Origin: Rallus limicola
Taxonomy: Eukaryota > Chordata > Aves > Gruiformes > Rallidae
Reading direction: 5' to 3'
Assembly (NCBI GenBank): GCA_022605955.1
Contig: JAKCOZ010000011.1
Coordinates: 3,220,537-3,284,536 of the forward strand
DNA length: 64,000 nucleotides
Part shown: positions 47,190 to 58,912 of the stretch, piece by piece
Position numbering within the stretch: position 1 is the first letter of the stretch
Layout of the letters: each line of letters begins with the position of its first letter
Position numbers and translations under genes: made by a program
The notes under the pieces: generated by a model
Told to the model about the DNA's origin: nothing
The model's database searches: none
Seen by the model: the letters and a program-made list of their open reading frames with translations, nothing else

Positions 47190-47430
47190 AAAGGTCTGTT
47201 CCTTGGCTTCATCCTGCCCAATGGATGCATCATTTGCTGTGCTATCATGCTAAAAATGACTACGGTCATTAGGAACAATTTATGCTTAGGAAAATAATTA
47301 CGGTCATTAATGGGGCTGAAAGCAGACGCCATTAGGAAGCAGGAGCGGAGTTGTGACAGCTGACCGTGCATGCAATGTGATTGACATACACAGCAATTAT
47401 GGTGTTCACATGATTAGGCATTCCAACTAA
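47190..47430. other. Conserved-noncoding-element-like sequence
   Basis: Repeat-free, with paired 'tacggtcatta' motifs at about 47261 and 47300, TAAT cores, a TGACAGCTG (TALE-homeodomain plus E-box type) at about 47354 and no long open frame. This composition is typical of developmental enhancers, but conservation cannot be tested here. Confidence 0.25.
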
Positions 47431-48389
47431 CTCAAGTTAAGGCTCAGAGCAGAGCCAATAAGTGATATGTCCACGAGAGGCTGGAGAAAGGCCAACAGGA
47501 TCACAAGAAGATAAGCTACAGCAGACTCTGGGAGAGCTGGCTGGAAACGCAGCATGGGTGGTAGCCACCAACCATCATTGTTGACCACCACGGTGTACAA
47601 AATGTGCCTGCTTAAAGTATTCCTTCACTGGCTCATAAGCAAGGACATTTCTGGCTACTGGGCCATAACTTCACAGAAATATGATGTCTGCAAAGAGATG
47701 CCTAAGCCAGATGCCAAATTCTTTGGGAAAGCCAATGGTGTTGGTAGGACAGTTGGGTGGCTGCATGGAAGAGATGGCTTATCCTCTACTGCAGATCCTC
47801 CAGTGGAAAACAACGATGAAATGGAATCTATAAGCATCCAATTGTGACCACATTTTCAGGGCAGGTCACAACGCTGTGAACTAGGAAACACTGGTCTGAC
47901 AAGAAGAACGTCTTGCCTGGATTTCCTCAGGCTCCCCTGTTCTGTGGAAAGCATGGGATTATTGGCAGTTAGTTAATAAAGATCATTTGGGTTGTCTGGA
48001 AAGTATCCTAATGATTTAATGTATTATCTAGCAAAAGAGTGAATTTTTAAAGGGTCCTGGTTTAGTGAAACTGGCCCATGAGTGATTGATATCTACACTA
48101 GTAATACAAGTACATACCATTTTCATGGAGAGAGAGAAGGATGTTTAACTCAGGACATGGCTGTTCATATCCAAGGCACATCTCTTCCATCCCCCGAAAT
48201 CAGCCTTGCTGGGTACCTGGCCATAGGGATGAATTTCAGGACATGGATGGCCACTGTTTTGCTCCATGGAGGACATCAATGATGACTTAGGGGTGCTCAG
48301 ACCATTTTGCAAAGCCCAAAAGCCAGCTTCTGATACGACATCCAGGAACAGTCACGCTCATCCAGGAGCTGTCCACTTCTTTGCTACTC
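47431..48389. other. Unassigned unique sequence
   Basis: A 97-codon open frame at 47554-47847 (+) has no recognisable domain. Nothing else. Confidence 0.45.
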
Positions 48390-49070
48390 CCTTGAAAGCT
48401 GTCTGGTGGAACAGGACCAGGGGTGTTGGTCAGCAGCCAGCTGAACACGAGCCAGCAGTGTGCCCAGGTGGCCAAGACGAGCAAAAGCATCCAGGATTGT
48501 GTCAGAAATGGAGTGGCCAGCAGGACCAGGGCAGTGACCGTCCCCCTGTACTGGCTGGCTCTGTTGAGGACAAATATTGTGCTCAGGTTTGGGTCCCTTG
48601 CTACAAGAAGGACATTGAGGTGCTGGAGTGGGTCCAGACAAGGGCAACAAAGCTCATGAAGGGTCTTCTCTGAAGAGAAGTGTCTGAGGGAACTCTGGTT
48701 TTTTAGCCTTGAGAAAAGGAGGCTGAGGAGAGACCTTTTCTTTCTCTCCAAATACCTGAAAGGAGGTTGTAGTGAGATGGGGAAAGGTCTCTTTTCCCAA
48801 GTAACAAGCTGTAGGAAAGGAGAAAATGGCCTCAAACTGTGCCAGGGGAGGTTTAGATTGGGTATTAAGAAAAATATCTTCACAAAAAGGATTGTGAAGC
48901 ACTGGAACAGGCTGCCCAGGGAAGTGGTGGAGTCACCATCCCTGCAGGGATTGAAAAGATGGGTAAATGTGGTTCTTAGGGATATGGTTTGGTGGCTGTG
49001 TTTGGTCAATGCTTGGACTTCATGATCTTAAAGGTATTTTCCATTATATATGACTATATGATTGAATGAT
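48390..49070 (+). mobile_element. CR1 fragment, older type A-like
   Basis: Plus-strand copy: 'gctgaacacgagccagcagt', 'gaaaaggaggctgaggagag', 'tggaacaggctgcccaggga', 'catgatcttaaaggtatttt', with a degraded tail near 49060. Confidence 0.93.
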
Positions 49071-49695
49071 ACCCAGGTTAAAAACACCTTCCTCTCCATT
49101 AATTCCAAACCCACACACCATCTACTCCCCTCAGGATTCAAGTTATACTCTTGATGAGCAAATTCCCAACTGCCTCTGTAGATGACTGAAAAATGTCTTG
49201 TTCCTCAAGCAAAGAAATGACTGATCATGTTTGTACCCCTGTTCCACTGCAAGGAAGAGTCACATAGGTCACCTCCCCACTCTGTTGCTTGCAAGACTAT
49301 GGTCTTCCATTGATTCCAGGTTGAATTGTGCCAGTTCAGCAGCTAGGGTCTTGTTGTGATTTACCTTGATAAATTAAGGAGCCTTTTAGTACAGGGGATC
49401 TCCCTGGTATTTATTTAGTGAGCCAGACTGAATCAATCCATAGCATTGTGCACAAATGCATGATTGAAGGCCAGGAGCACAGCCCAAGTGTGCAATAGGG
49501 AAACTTTTGCCAGCCCTGCTTGCCTTGGGATTCCAATAGTCAGAGGCCATGGTGCCACCAGAGAGAAAGTCACATGAACAGGGGGAAAGAAGTGGTTAAA
49601 AAAAACCAGTTTTGTCAACCTTGGTTGAATTAAGCCTGACCTACTTGCAAACTGAGGATGCTTGTGTCCCAAGGCATCCCTTAGGTGGGAAGACA
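49071..49695. other. Unassigned unique sequence
   Basis: No feature recognised. Confidence 0.5.
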
Positions 49696-50462
49696 CACAG
49701 AATCACAAGGTTGGAAAAGACCTTTGAGATCATCAAGTCCAACCATCCCTGTCCTGTGCTAAACCATATCCCTGAGTACCTCATCTACCCAGCTGTTAAA
49801 CACACCCAGGGGTGGGGACTCAGCCCCCTCCCTGGGCAGCCTGGGCCACAGCCCCACAACTCTGCCAGGGAAGAACTTTGCCCTCCCAGCTGAGCTGAGC
49901 CTGCCCTGGCCCAGCTTGAGCCCAGTGCCCCTTGTCCCAGCTCCTGGCCCCTGGCTGAAGAGACCAGCGCCCACCTCTCTGCACCCTCCTGGCAGGGCAA
50001 GGGAGGTGGGGAGGAGGGCTCCCCTCAGCCTCCTCTTCTCCAGGCTCAACACCCCCAGCTCCCTCAGCTGCTCCTCAGAGGATTTGCCCGCCAGCCCCTT
50101 CCCCAGCCTGGTTGCCCTTCTCTGCACTCGCTCCAGCACCTCCATGTCCTTCTGATGGTGAGGAGCCCAGAACTGGACCCAGCACTTGAGGTGCAGCCTC
50201 CCGAGTGCCCAGCCCAGGGGCACATTTCCTGCCCTGGCCCTGTGGCCATGCTGCCTCTGACACAAGCCAGGATGCCCTTGGCCTTCCTGGCCCCCCGGGC
50301 ACACTGCTGGCTCATGGTCAGTTGCCGTCACCCAACACCCCCAGGTCCTTCTCTGCCTGACAGCTCTCCAGCCGCTCTGCCCCCAGCCTGGAGCACTGCT
50401 CTGGGTCCTTACATCCCATGTGCAGGACTCTGCCCTTGGCATTGTTAAACCTTACCCTGTTA
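49696..50462 (-). mobile_element. CR1 fragment, type A, young-looking
   Basis: ACAGAATCACAAGGTTGGAA through 'ccctgagtacctcatctacc', C-terminus, thumb and 'gtgcaggactctgcccttgg', ending near 'cattgttaaaccttaccctg'. One minus-strand frame (49759-50442) stays open for 227 codons in the sense frame of the element, including V-Q-F-W-A-P-like and R-L-R-G-like blocks, so decay is limited. Confidence 0.96.
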
Positions 50463-51070
50463 AGAGTTCATTGAGTTCCACCATCAGTGAGTCCCTAAGT
50501 GTCAGAAGAATAACTACCTTAAGGGTGCAAGGTGCTCAGATGTCAGCAAAGTAAACGTGGTGGTCCTTTGGACTCCCTGGCCAGGAAGGACAGGGAATTA
50601 CCGTGGTTGTAGCAGGCAGTGTGTCAAGCAGGACATAGAGGTTAAGTGGATACTCAGGCTTTGGTGCCACCTCCCAAGCTTCTGTCTTTCTATAAACTGT
50701 ACACTTCAGGCCATTTAGTTTTGCAGACACAGAGTCCCTTCGTGCTGCACTCCAGCAGGTGGTACATGAAACATGGTGGCAGGAGGCAGCATCGCCAGAC
50801 ATGGAGGCAGCATGGGAAAGGATAATTAACAGGCAAACGAACCAGCATCCAGAAAGTGAATCTGAACAGGCAGCATGGAGAGATTAAGGCAGCCAGGAGC
50901 ACAAGCTTGCCAGGGAGAGAAGCCCCCCCACAGGCGTGGGAAGAAGAACTGAGGCCAACTGCAGAGGTGAACATGGATGATAATCACACAGAAGTGCACA
51001 AAGGAGTGGTGCCAGTGATACCTTCCCAAAACACAGACATTTGACTGTTCTGGGACCCACAGAAGAAATG
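50463..51070. other. Unassigned unique sequence
   Basis: No feature recognised. Confidence 0.5.
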
Positions 51071-51132
51071 GGGGTTGACTAGACAATCTCCTGAGCTCCC
51101 TTGCAACCTCAAGTGCTCTGTGATTTTATGAA
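51071..51132 (+). mobile_element. Short CR1-like 3' end
   Basis: 'gggttgactagacaatctcc', 'agctcccttgcaacctcaag' and 'ctctgtgattttatgaa' resemble the terminal bases of CR1 in plus orientation. Confidence 0.6.
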
Positions 51133-53036
51133 ATGCCTGTAGTGGAGACAGTTGTGTCCATGGTCAGCAGGCAAACCCATGTAGTCCGAGGGCAAAGGGA
51201 AATGTGGAGTCAGGGAATCACTTGTGAAGGAGGCAGCCTTTTTTGGAAAGATAGCAAAGACTGATAGCAAAGACAAAATGCCAAAAAAACTCCACAAACT
51301 TGCTTCCCACAGGGAATTAGACCACAGCTCAGCACGAAAGCAGGCCAAGAACAAGAAATTCCTTCCCACCAAGGTTGGTTCTTTGGAACATGGTCACAGA
51401 GCATGGCCAGTCCATGAAGGAAGGTAAGAGAAAGCTAAACCAGTCAAGGTTGTATGAGTAACCTCTGGCCCCTGAAAGCTAGATAACATTTACAAATGGA
51501 AAGATAAAAATATGGAAAATGTAGAAAATATGGGAAAAGCCTGTATGGAATACAGAGGAAGTCAAGTTGTAGAAGGAAGAGGTGTCCCAAGGCTGTTTGC
51601 CTGCCCAAGGCTGGAATGCTGTGTTCACTCCTGAAGAGGATGCATTTAGAGATGAAATAATTTCACTTCAGAAGCATTACACCTTCTGCCATGCTGGTGC
51701 TCAGGACAGACCAGGTGGTTATCCTTGGTCTATGCAAGACAGCAAGCGCAAGCGAAGGCAACATCTCCACCAGCCTTGCAGGCAGAGGAAGGTGGATGAC
51801 TCTTTGCCTCTACACTCTGCTTCCTTTAATGATGTAAAGAGTAGGAGGCAAAACAACATACTTTTGTCATGCCCTGAGAGTCTCCTTTTGTTCCAGCCAT
51901 GGCTGGAACATGCACTGCTCTTCCCAAGGCTCCTGTTATATTCACATTGCCTAAAAGCATTGCTCCCCTCTTCTATTCCCTCCTGTTTCCCACCCATCCC
52001 CTGGCCTCACCTGGAGCTTGGAGGGCTGCAAAAGCACTCTGAGGGATGCAATGGGAACAGACAGCAGCTGCTGGACCACTCACAAGCTCTGGTTTTGCTA
52101 TGGGAGGATAAGATGTGGTGGAGAAGCATCCCTTGACATTGAGCTCCCCATGAAGCAGGGACCCAGCTGCCCCCCTTAAACAGAGTTGTAAATCCACTGG
52201 TATGATGAGTGTCCCTCCAGCTTTAGGGCAGGATTATTGAAATCATCCTCTCCTCTTTCCCCACAAGGAAGGATAGAATGACCTGCTTGGGCTTTTTTTT
52301 TTTTTGGTGGGGGAACTTATTTGTCTGCTCAGCCAAAAATATATGAGGGATGAGCTTTCTCAAGAGCTCTCAGAATCAGCAACACTTTGCTCCTTCATTG
52401 ATTTTGGATATAGAGCCCCTGTTGACTTCAATGGGAGCTGAGATAGCCCAGTGCTGAACTGCTTTGGAAAATCCAGCCCTAAAAGCCTAAATTCCATTAA
52501 TCTTTTCTTTTGAAAAAGATTTTTATAAAAACTATTGCTCTGCACATTATCATGGGCTTTCAGCACCGCTCCCACAAAGCCCAAGCCATTTTCACTGCAT
52601 CTTCTGAGGCAGCCATAAAGAACCTACTGTCTGTGTTATTGAGCTCTTGGAGATATTTCTTTGTCTGTTACTTGTGGTTGTAGGCTAACAGTTGTGACAG
52701 GTTTCATTTAAGGCCCTTTATTTACAGCTCTGATGTGCTCTCATTTAATCAGCCCTGTCCATCCCACTTCACACATTATATGTGGCTAAGTGTACTCTGG
52801 CTGGTCTGCTGCTAAGAGGACAAGAGGTGCAAGGAGCAAAACCTCAAATTCAACAGCTAATGACATTTTCCCTCTCCCATGTGGGAATAGTGGGTGTCAT
52901 GTTGTCTCCCCCACTGTGGAGTTTTCCTTGGACATTTGGAAAGAAATTGCTGAGCAGACTGCTAGGGTGGGTAGACCCCATCAGAGAAAGATGTAATCTA
53001 GAGTCCCATTGCTGCACCTCTCTTGTCCCTATTCAA
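51133..53036. other. 1.9-kb unique stretch, partly conserved-element-like
   Basis: A 184-codon open frame at 51582-52136 (+) has no recognisable domain and could be chance. Bases 52405-52475 contain 'gttgacttcaatgggagctg', a motif of an ancient reptile/bird dispersed repeat. The 52490-52760 part looks like a conserved noncoding element. Confidence 0.4.
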
Positions 53037-53452
53037 AGAATCACAGACTCACAGAACTGTAGGGGTTGGAAGGGACCTCCAGAGATCACCAAGTCCAACT
53101 CCCTGCCAAGCAGGGTCCATAGGACAGGGCACACAGGTCAGTGTCTAGACAGGGCTGGAATCTCTTCAGAGAAGGAGACTCCACACCCCCCTGGGCAGCC
53201 TGTCCCAGGGCTCCCTCACCCTCACTGGGAAGAAGTTCTTCCCCAGTTTGGGGGGAACTCCCTGTGCTCCAACTTGAGCCCAGCGCCCCTTGTCCTGTCC
53301 CCACAGACACTGAGAAGAGGCTGCCCATTTCCCCTGTCTCTCACAATTCAGATATTGATCCCCATTGATCAGATCCCCTCTCAGGCTTCTCTCCAGGGTG
53401 AACAGCCCCAGCTCCCTCAGCCTTTCCTCACAGGGGAGATGCTCCAGGCCTT
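53037..53452 (-). mobile_element. CR1 fragment, type B
   Basis: AGAATCACAGACTCACAGAA, the type B block, 'cttccccagtttggggggaa', 'agatattgatccccattgat', ending at 'gggagatgctccaggcctt'. Confidence 0.95.
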
Positions 53453-53618
53453 AAAAATACAGAAACACTAAATGAGTGATTCCTTAACTTGTACATCAAA
53501 TGCCAAAAAACACTGGTAAACAATCAGCCCTACACCCAGAACTGAGCTCTCCCAACCCCTTCTCCCAGTCTAGCTACCAATCTATACATTTTTCTCTGCA
53601 GATTTATTTGCAGGGAAG

Positions 53619-53667
53619 AAAACCAAACCAAACCAAACCAAACCAAACCAAACCAAACCAAACAAAA
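53619..53667. repeat. (AAACC)n pentamer run
   Basis: About nine AAACC units, then AAACAAAAA. Simple microsatellite. Confidence 0.96.
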
Positions 53668-54207
53668 ATTCACTCTGATTCCAGCAGCATGAGAGTTTGG
53701 AGTGGAAGAGCTATTTCCCAGCAGTGCTTCAGGCTTTTACACTATATCACATCACTGCAACTTAAAATATTACCATGCATCAGCTGAGACTTGGTTATTG
53801 CTCACGTGTGTGCTCTTTATTGAGAGGTGGGTATTGCTATTGCTGGACTGTTATTCTCCCCTCTGATATGGAAAATTAAGCTGAATTCCTTTGCATCTCT
53901 CTGCCTATCCAGTTGGTTGCCAAAGCTCAGCTGATTTGTGCTCATTTCTTAACCTGGTTTTGTGGTGGGGTCCCGGGTGGATTGAACTAAATTGAAATAA
54001 GGGGCCTCTGATTCTGGAATAGGAGCATCAACACAGGGAATTAATTACGAACCACTAATGTCAAGTACGTAGTCCAGAATAACTCCTTGGATAGATGAGG
54101 CTTAAGGCCATCCCTAATTTTTCTCAAGAGCAATTCTTTTTGCTTTTCTTGGTCTGTCTCTTGATCCTTGTGTCAGGAAATACTCACACTGACATATATC
54201 CTGTAAC
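53668..54207. other. Unassigned unique sequence
   Basis: No feature recognised. Confidence 0.5.
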
Positions 54208-54519
54208 ACAGAACCACAGAGTCAGAAGGTTGGAAAACACCTTTAAGATCATTGAGTCCAACCATTCCCATCCTAAGCTAAACCATATCCCTAAGTACCT
54301 CATCTCCCATCTGTTAAACACACTCAGGGGTGGGGACTCAGCCCCCTCCCTGGGCAGCCTGTGCCACAGCCCCACAACTCTGCCAGGGAAGAACTTTGCC
54401 CTCCCAGCTGAGCTGAGCCTGCCCTGGCCCAGCTTGAGCCCATTGCCCCTTGTCCCAGCTCCTGGCCCCTGGCTGAAGAGACCAGCGCCCACCTCTCTGC
54501 ACCCTCCTGGCAGGGCAGT
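54208..54519 (-). mobile_element. CR1 fragment, type A
   Basis: ACAGAACCACAGAGTCAGAA, 'ccctaagtacctcatctccc', 'ctgggcagcctgtgccacag', truncated at 'cctcctggcagggcag'. Confidence 0.95.
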
Positions 54520-54883
54520 TGTAGGCAGTAATTTCACCTTTTCCTCATTTCAACCTCTGATCCCTCCAGATCAGCTCTATGAACAGGATGCTCAGTGTAC
54601 AAAGTCCTTCATACACTTTGGGCTTCATCTTGCCCTTTAAGTCCCCAGGCTTATTTTGACTAAGAGAAGTCGCTCAGATCACAGTCCCCACCTGATCAGA
54701 GCTCCTCAAGCTTTCTTAAAGACTGACTGTATAGAGCACTGTGAAGAACTGAGCTAAACCAATGTGATTCTCAAAGCCAGTGAATCCTTCTGCATTTGAT
54801 CCCCCATGCACATACCCTCTCACACTATTATTTTTATTTAATTTCATTTTAAATGTATTAGGGTCCATATGTTCAGAATATGT
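54520..54883. other. Unassigned unique sequence
   Basis: No feature recognised. Confidence 0.5.
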
Positions 54884-55845
54884 ATAGAATCACAGCATCA
54901 TAGAATGTGTTAGGTTGGAAGGGACCTTTAAAGGCCATCTAGTCCTACCCCCTGCAGTGAGCAGGGACATCTTCACTAGAGCAGGGCGCTCAGAGCCCCA
55001 TCAAGTTTGACCTTGAAAATCCCAGCCTGGCTTCATAGCAGAAGCTGCTCCATCTCTTGCATCATTTTTGTGGCCTCCTCTGGATACTCTCCAACAGGTC
55101 CATGTCCTTCTTGTGCTGAGGGCTCCAGAGCTGGACCCAGCACTGCAGGTGAGATCTCCCCAGAGCAGAGCAGAGCAGAGCAGAGGGGCAGAATCCCCTC
55201 TCTCCCTCTGCTGCCCACACTCCTGGTGATGCAGCCCAGGATGGGGTTGGCTGCCTGGGCTGCAGATGCCCACTGGTGGCTCATGTCAAGCTTCTCATCC
55301 ATAAGTACCCCCAAGTCCTTTCCTCAGGACTGCTTTCCAGCATATCATCTGCTGTCCTGTATGGATAATGGGGATGGTCTCAATCCAGCTGTATAACCCT
55401 GCACTTGGCTTTGCTGAACCTCATGAGGTTCACCTGGGCCCACTTCTCCAGCCTGTCCAGGTCCCTCTGGATGGCATCCTGTCCCTCTGGTACATTAACC
55501 TCACTCCCCAGCCTGGTGTCAGCAGCAAACTTGCTGAGGGTGCACTCAGTCCCACTGTCAATATCATTAATAAAGATATTAAACAACACTGGTCCCAGTA
55601 CAGACACCTGAGAATCTCTGCTTGTCACAGTCTCCCATCTGGACATCGAGCCATTGCCCACTACCCTCTAGATGTGACCAATTAGCCAATTCCTTATCCA
55701 CTGAACAGTCCACCCATCAAATCCATATCTCTCCAGCTTAGAGAGAAGGATGTTGTGGGGGACCATGCCAAAAGCCTTGCAGAAATCCAGATGAATTACA
55801 TCCACAGCTCTTCCCTTGCCTACTCATGCAGTTACTTATAGCTGA
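54884..55845 (-). mobile_element. CR1 fragment, type E, with the RT palm region
   Basis: Minus-strand copy: tail AGAATCACAGCATCATAGAA, type E block, a deletion near 55015, thumb with a local (AGAGC)4 expansion at 55160-55180, then the palm segment (55380-55661) and a motif A region at about 55750-55800 (L-D-F-C-K-A-F-G). 5'-truncated near 55845. Confidence 0.95.
55380..55661 (-). pseudogene. CR1 RT palm remnant with catalytic Asp replaced
   Basis: A 93-codon open segment spans [13 protein letters not shown] and the palm turn S-K-F-A-A-D-T. In CR1-clade reverse transcriptases this turn carries two adjacent Asp residues (F-A-D-D); here the first is Ala (GCT, 55521-55523). It is followed by the conserved I-Q-R-D-L-D-R-L-E block. 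The enzyme would be inactive even if the frame were intact. Confidence 0.92.
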
Positions 55846-57024
55846 AGACATTCAGACAGACTTTCTGCTGTGTCCCTCTGAAATTAAACCTCTGAAGCCT
55901 CCCAACTGTCTTTAATTATCCTGAATCAATTTAAATTATATAGACTCTCCACCTGCAAAGACCCTTAAGTGGGATTACACCATGATGGGAAGTATCAGTA
56001 GCCTCCAGCATCAGCCACCGCTACCCCCGCTGGGACCAAGGGGGACCTGGGATTGTAGCTCCCTTCTCCAGTCTGGGAGGTTCCCAGGTGACAAGAGCAT
56101 CTTGAGGAGATCAGTGCCCGAATGATTTATTTCAAAACCCAGCTAATCTCTGAGCTGCTCATGCCTCCTCACCCATCCTACAAACCCAGCTGATGGCCCT
56201 GTTGTTGCCTATAAGCCTTGCTTGGCTCTGGGTGCAAACCCTGCCCTGTTACAGCAATCTCCTGTGCTGGTCCCAGTGAAGAGTTTTAGCTTTTCAGCAG
56301 TGAAATTTAAACCTGAGAAGGTTTCTTGGTGTGAGGATGTTGGTTTGTGGGTATGCTGGCTAACAGGAACTACCCTTTTATCCTGGAAAGTTTCAGCAGC
56401 CTTGGTAGCTAACATGATAGAGACATGGTAATTCAGTTCCTTCTGTCATTTATGTGCCCAAATTGTTTCCACTTGGAGATGAAGTGGATGGGCAGTTCCT
56501 GATTGCAACATCACCCTGACAAAGTGAGGAGAGCTACTAAACTTGGTTTGACTGGAGTCATTAGTAGAGCCACCAATAATGATGCTGTAGCACACCAATG
56601 AGGTAAAGAAATCCTTAGAAAAATCCATGTGGACAGTAGATAAAATAAGGAGACCACACTGGGCAGACCCTTTGGAGATCTCCTGGAGGTAAGGTGAGGT
56701 TCCTGGCCACTGTGTCAGACCGTGCTGTCTCTGCTACTCAATGAAGTGAATTATTGCTTTGATTTTAGCAGTAAGGAAGGGCAATTCTGTGTCTTGATTG
56801 CTGCTTGAGTAAACCTGGGAGTCCCTTTAATGGTTCCAGTGTGACTAGTCATAAATAAACCTAACAAAAGTAACAGTTAATTGGGCCTTAATGCGTTCTG
56901 ATGGCCACCATCTATCTCCACAGGTAGTCTTGGTGCTACAAAGTGCAACAGGGCAGGACACAAAGGTTGCTGTAGTGTATGTGAAGAGGATGCTCACTCA
57001 CTGCTCTTTTTTTTTTTCTTGCAG
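55846..57024. other. Unique sequence
   Basis: CR1-free. No exon recognised up to the polypyrimidine tract at 57003-57020. Confidence 0.5.
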
Positions 57025-57042
57025 ATGTTTGACAACCCCCAG
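57025..57042 (+). other. Candidate 18-nt microexon
   Basis: It is preceded by a branch-point-like CTCAC (about 56995), an uninterrupted pyrimidine tract and CTTGCAG, and followed by the donor CAG|GTATGA. The segment reads Met-Phe-Asp-Asn-Pro-Gln in phase 0. Splice signals are close to consensus on both sides, but an isolated 18-base segment cannot be confirmed from sequence alone. Confidence 0.25.
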
Positions 57043-58212
57043 GTATGATGGACATGTCAGGAGCTGGGGAAGCTGAGGGAGATGCTCTGATTTCACAGCA
57101 ATGGGCTGCCTGTTAGCAGTGCTCACCTCTCAAGAAGTCTGATCCAGGCAACTCCCTGGCACTGTGTTTGTTCAAGAGATGCATCTGCTCTAGAGGTGGG
57201 AAGAACAGAAGGTGATGGGGAAGATGGGGAAGATTTCAAGTGGATGCACTTTTCTGAAGAAGAGCAGCTGGAAACCTCTGGCCAGTATTATTAACCAGAG
57301 CTTTGCCCCAAATTTGCTGGGGTTGGGGTGACTCTCCATTAGCTTAGTGATGGAGCTTGGAGCTCCTGGCACCTAACAGCTATGAGGGACTTGGTGGTGG
57401 TCACTGCAGAGCTGTGCCAGCATGGGAAGGGCCACCCATCCCTATGTGGAAAGGGGATAAGGAGAGGGTCTCCTCCAGCAGCTGTCATCTCTGCAGGGTG
57501 AAGGACCAGCATGCATCCCATCCACAGCTTTGCCTGCCAGAGCCCTTGGGATTAACTCAGAGTTTTGCACCTCCTTGGAAAGTGTGTGACAGACTTTGCC
57601 CAGTGAAGATCTCAGCTTTACAACCCAGACAGCAGGTGACAGTGTGAAGATCTCAAAAGAGGATTTTCCATTTTTCCAGGAGTAACCATCATTCCTTTCC
57701 CCAGCGCTCATCACGTATGAAGCCATCTTCAGGCACACAGTCTGTATTTCCTGTACTACATGCCCCTCCACATACAACCCTGCCACCTCCTGACCTCCCT
57801 CATGTAGTGGGACAGCTGCCATGAAATCCCTGCAAGTGTCCAGCTCCTGTCCCCAGGGTCCCCATGTGGTCCCTACAAGAGCTTTCGGTGATGCCGTTTC
57901 AGGGAGGAGGGTGCTGTGATGTCAAGTTTTCATCAGCAGCTCTTCTACACGCAGGCACATCCACCCAGGGACTCCCATAGGACTCATATGAAATCCCCTC
58001 CTTGCTCCAGGGCAGGGCCAGCTTGGAATTAAGCTATGGATTTCCCTCACTGCAGCCTGTGCCTGCTGGCTGTCAGCCTTTTACAAGGCATCTCTGAGAA
58101 AAGTGTGTTTTGGTCTTCTCATACCCTCCACTCAATACCAGAAGGCAGCAATTTGGTCACCCACAACCCTCTCCTCCCTCAGCTGAGCTCCCCTGCCTTC
58201 CTCAGTCATATA
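57043..58212. other. Unassigned unique sequence
   Basis: A 126-codon open frame on the minus strand (57442-57822) overlaps a 96-codon plus-strand frame. Neither has a recognisable domain. Confidence 0.45.
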
Positions 58213-58880
58213 TCATAGAATCACAGACTGGTCTGGGTTGGAAGGGACCCCAAGGATCACAGAGCTCCAACCCCCTGCCACAGGCAGGGACACCAACCTC
58301 CAGGCCTGGAGCTACACAAGGTTGCCCAGGGTCCCATCCAACCTGGCCTTGAACACCCCCAGGGACGGGGCACCCACCCCCTCTCTGGGCAGCCCCTTTC
58401 AGCCCCTCACCACTCTCTCTGCAAAGAACTTCCCCCTAATCTCTCCTCTAACCCTTCCCTCCTCCAGCTTCACTCCAGCCCCCTTGTCCTGCCAGGCTCT
58501 GCCCTTTGAACAAGCCCATTCCCCTCCTGTTCCTCTGCTCCCTTCAGGGACGGGCAGGCTGCAATGAGGCCCCCCCGCAGCCTTCTCTTCTCCAGGCTGA
58601 ACCAGCCCAGCTCCCTCAGCCTCTCTCCATAGAGGAGCTGCTCCAGCCCTCTGAGCATCTTCATGGCCTCCTCTGACCCCTCTCCAACAGTTCCACATCT
58701 TTCTTGTGTTGGGCCCCAGCTCTGGACACAGGACTCCAGCTGGGGCCTCCCCAGGGCAGAGCAGAGAGGGACAATCCCCTCTCTGTCCCTGCTGCCACCC
58801 CTCTGCTGACAGAGCCCAGGATACCATTGGCCTTCTGAGCTGCAAGAGCCACTGCTGGTTCATGTGAAGTTTCTCATCCA
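58213..58880 (-). mobile_element. CR1 fragment, type C
   Basis: CATAGAATCACAGACTGGTC, the type C block, C-terminus, thumb and 'gtgaagtttctcatccacc', where it stops at a TA/TG microsatellite. Confidence 0.96.
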
Positions 58881-58882
58881 CC

Positions 58883-58912
58883 ATATATATATATATATGT
58901 GTGTGTGTGTGT
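58883..58912. repeat. (AT)8(GT)7 microsatellite
   Basis: Compound dinucleotide run exactly at the 5' end of the adjacent CR1 copy. Confidence 0.96.

Noticed and set aside
48287..49009. 240-codon minus-strand frame
   Set aside because: Antisense to the plus-strand CR1 at 48390-49070.
51582..52136. 184-codon open frame as a gene
   Set aside because: No recognised domain or supporting signals; length compatible with chance.
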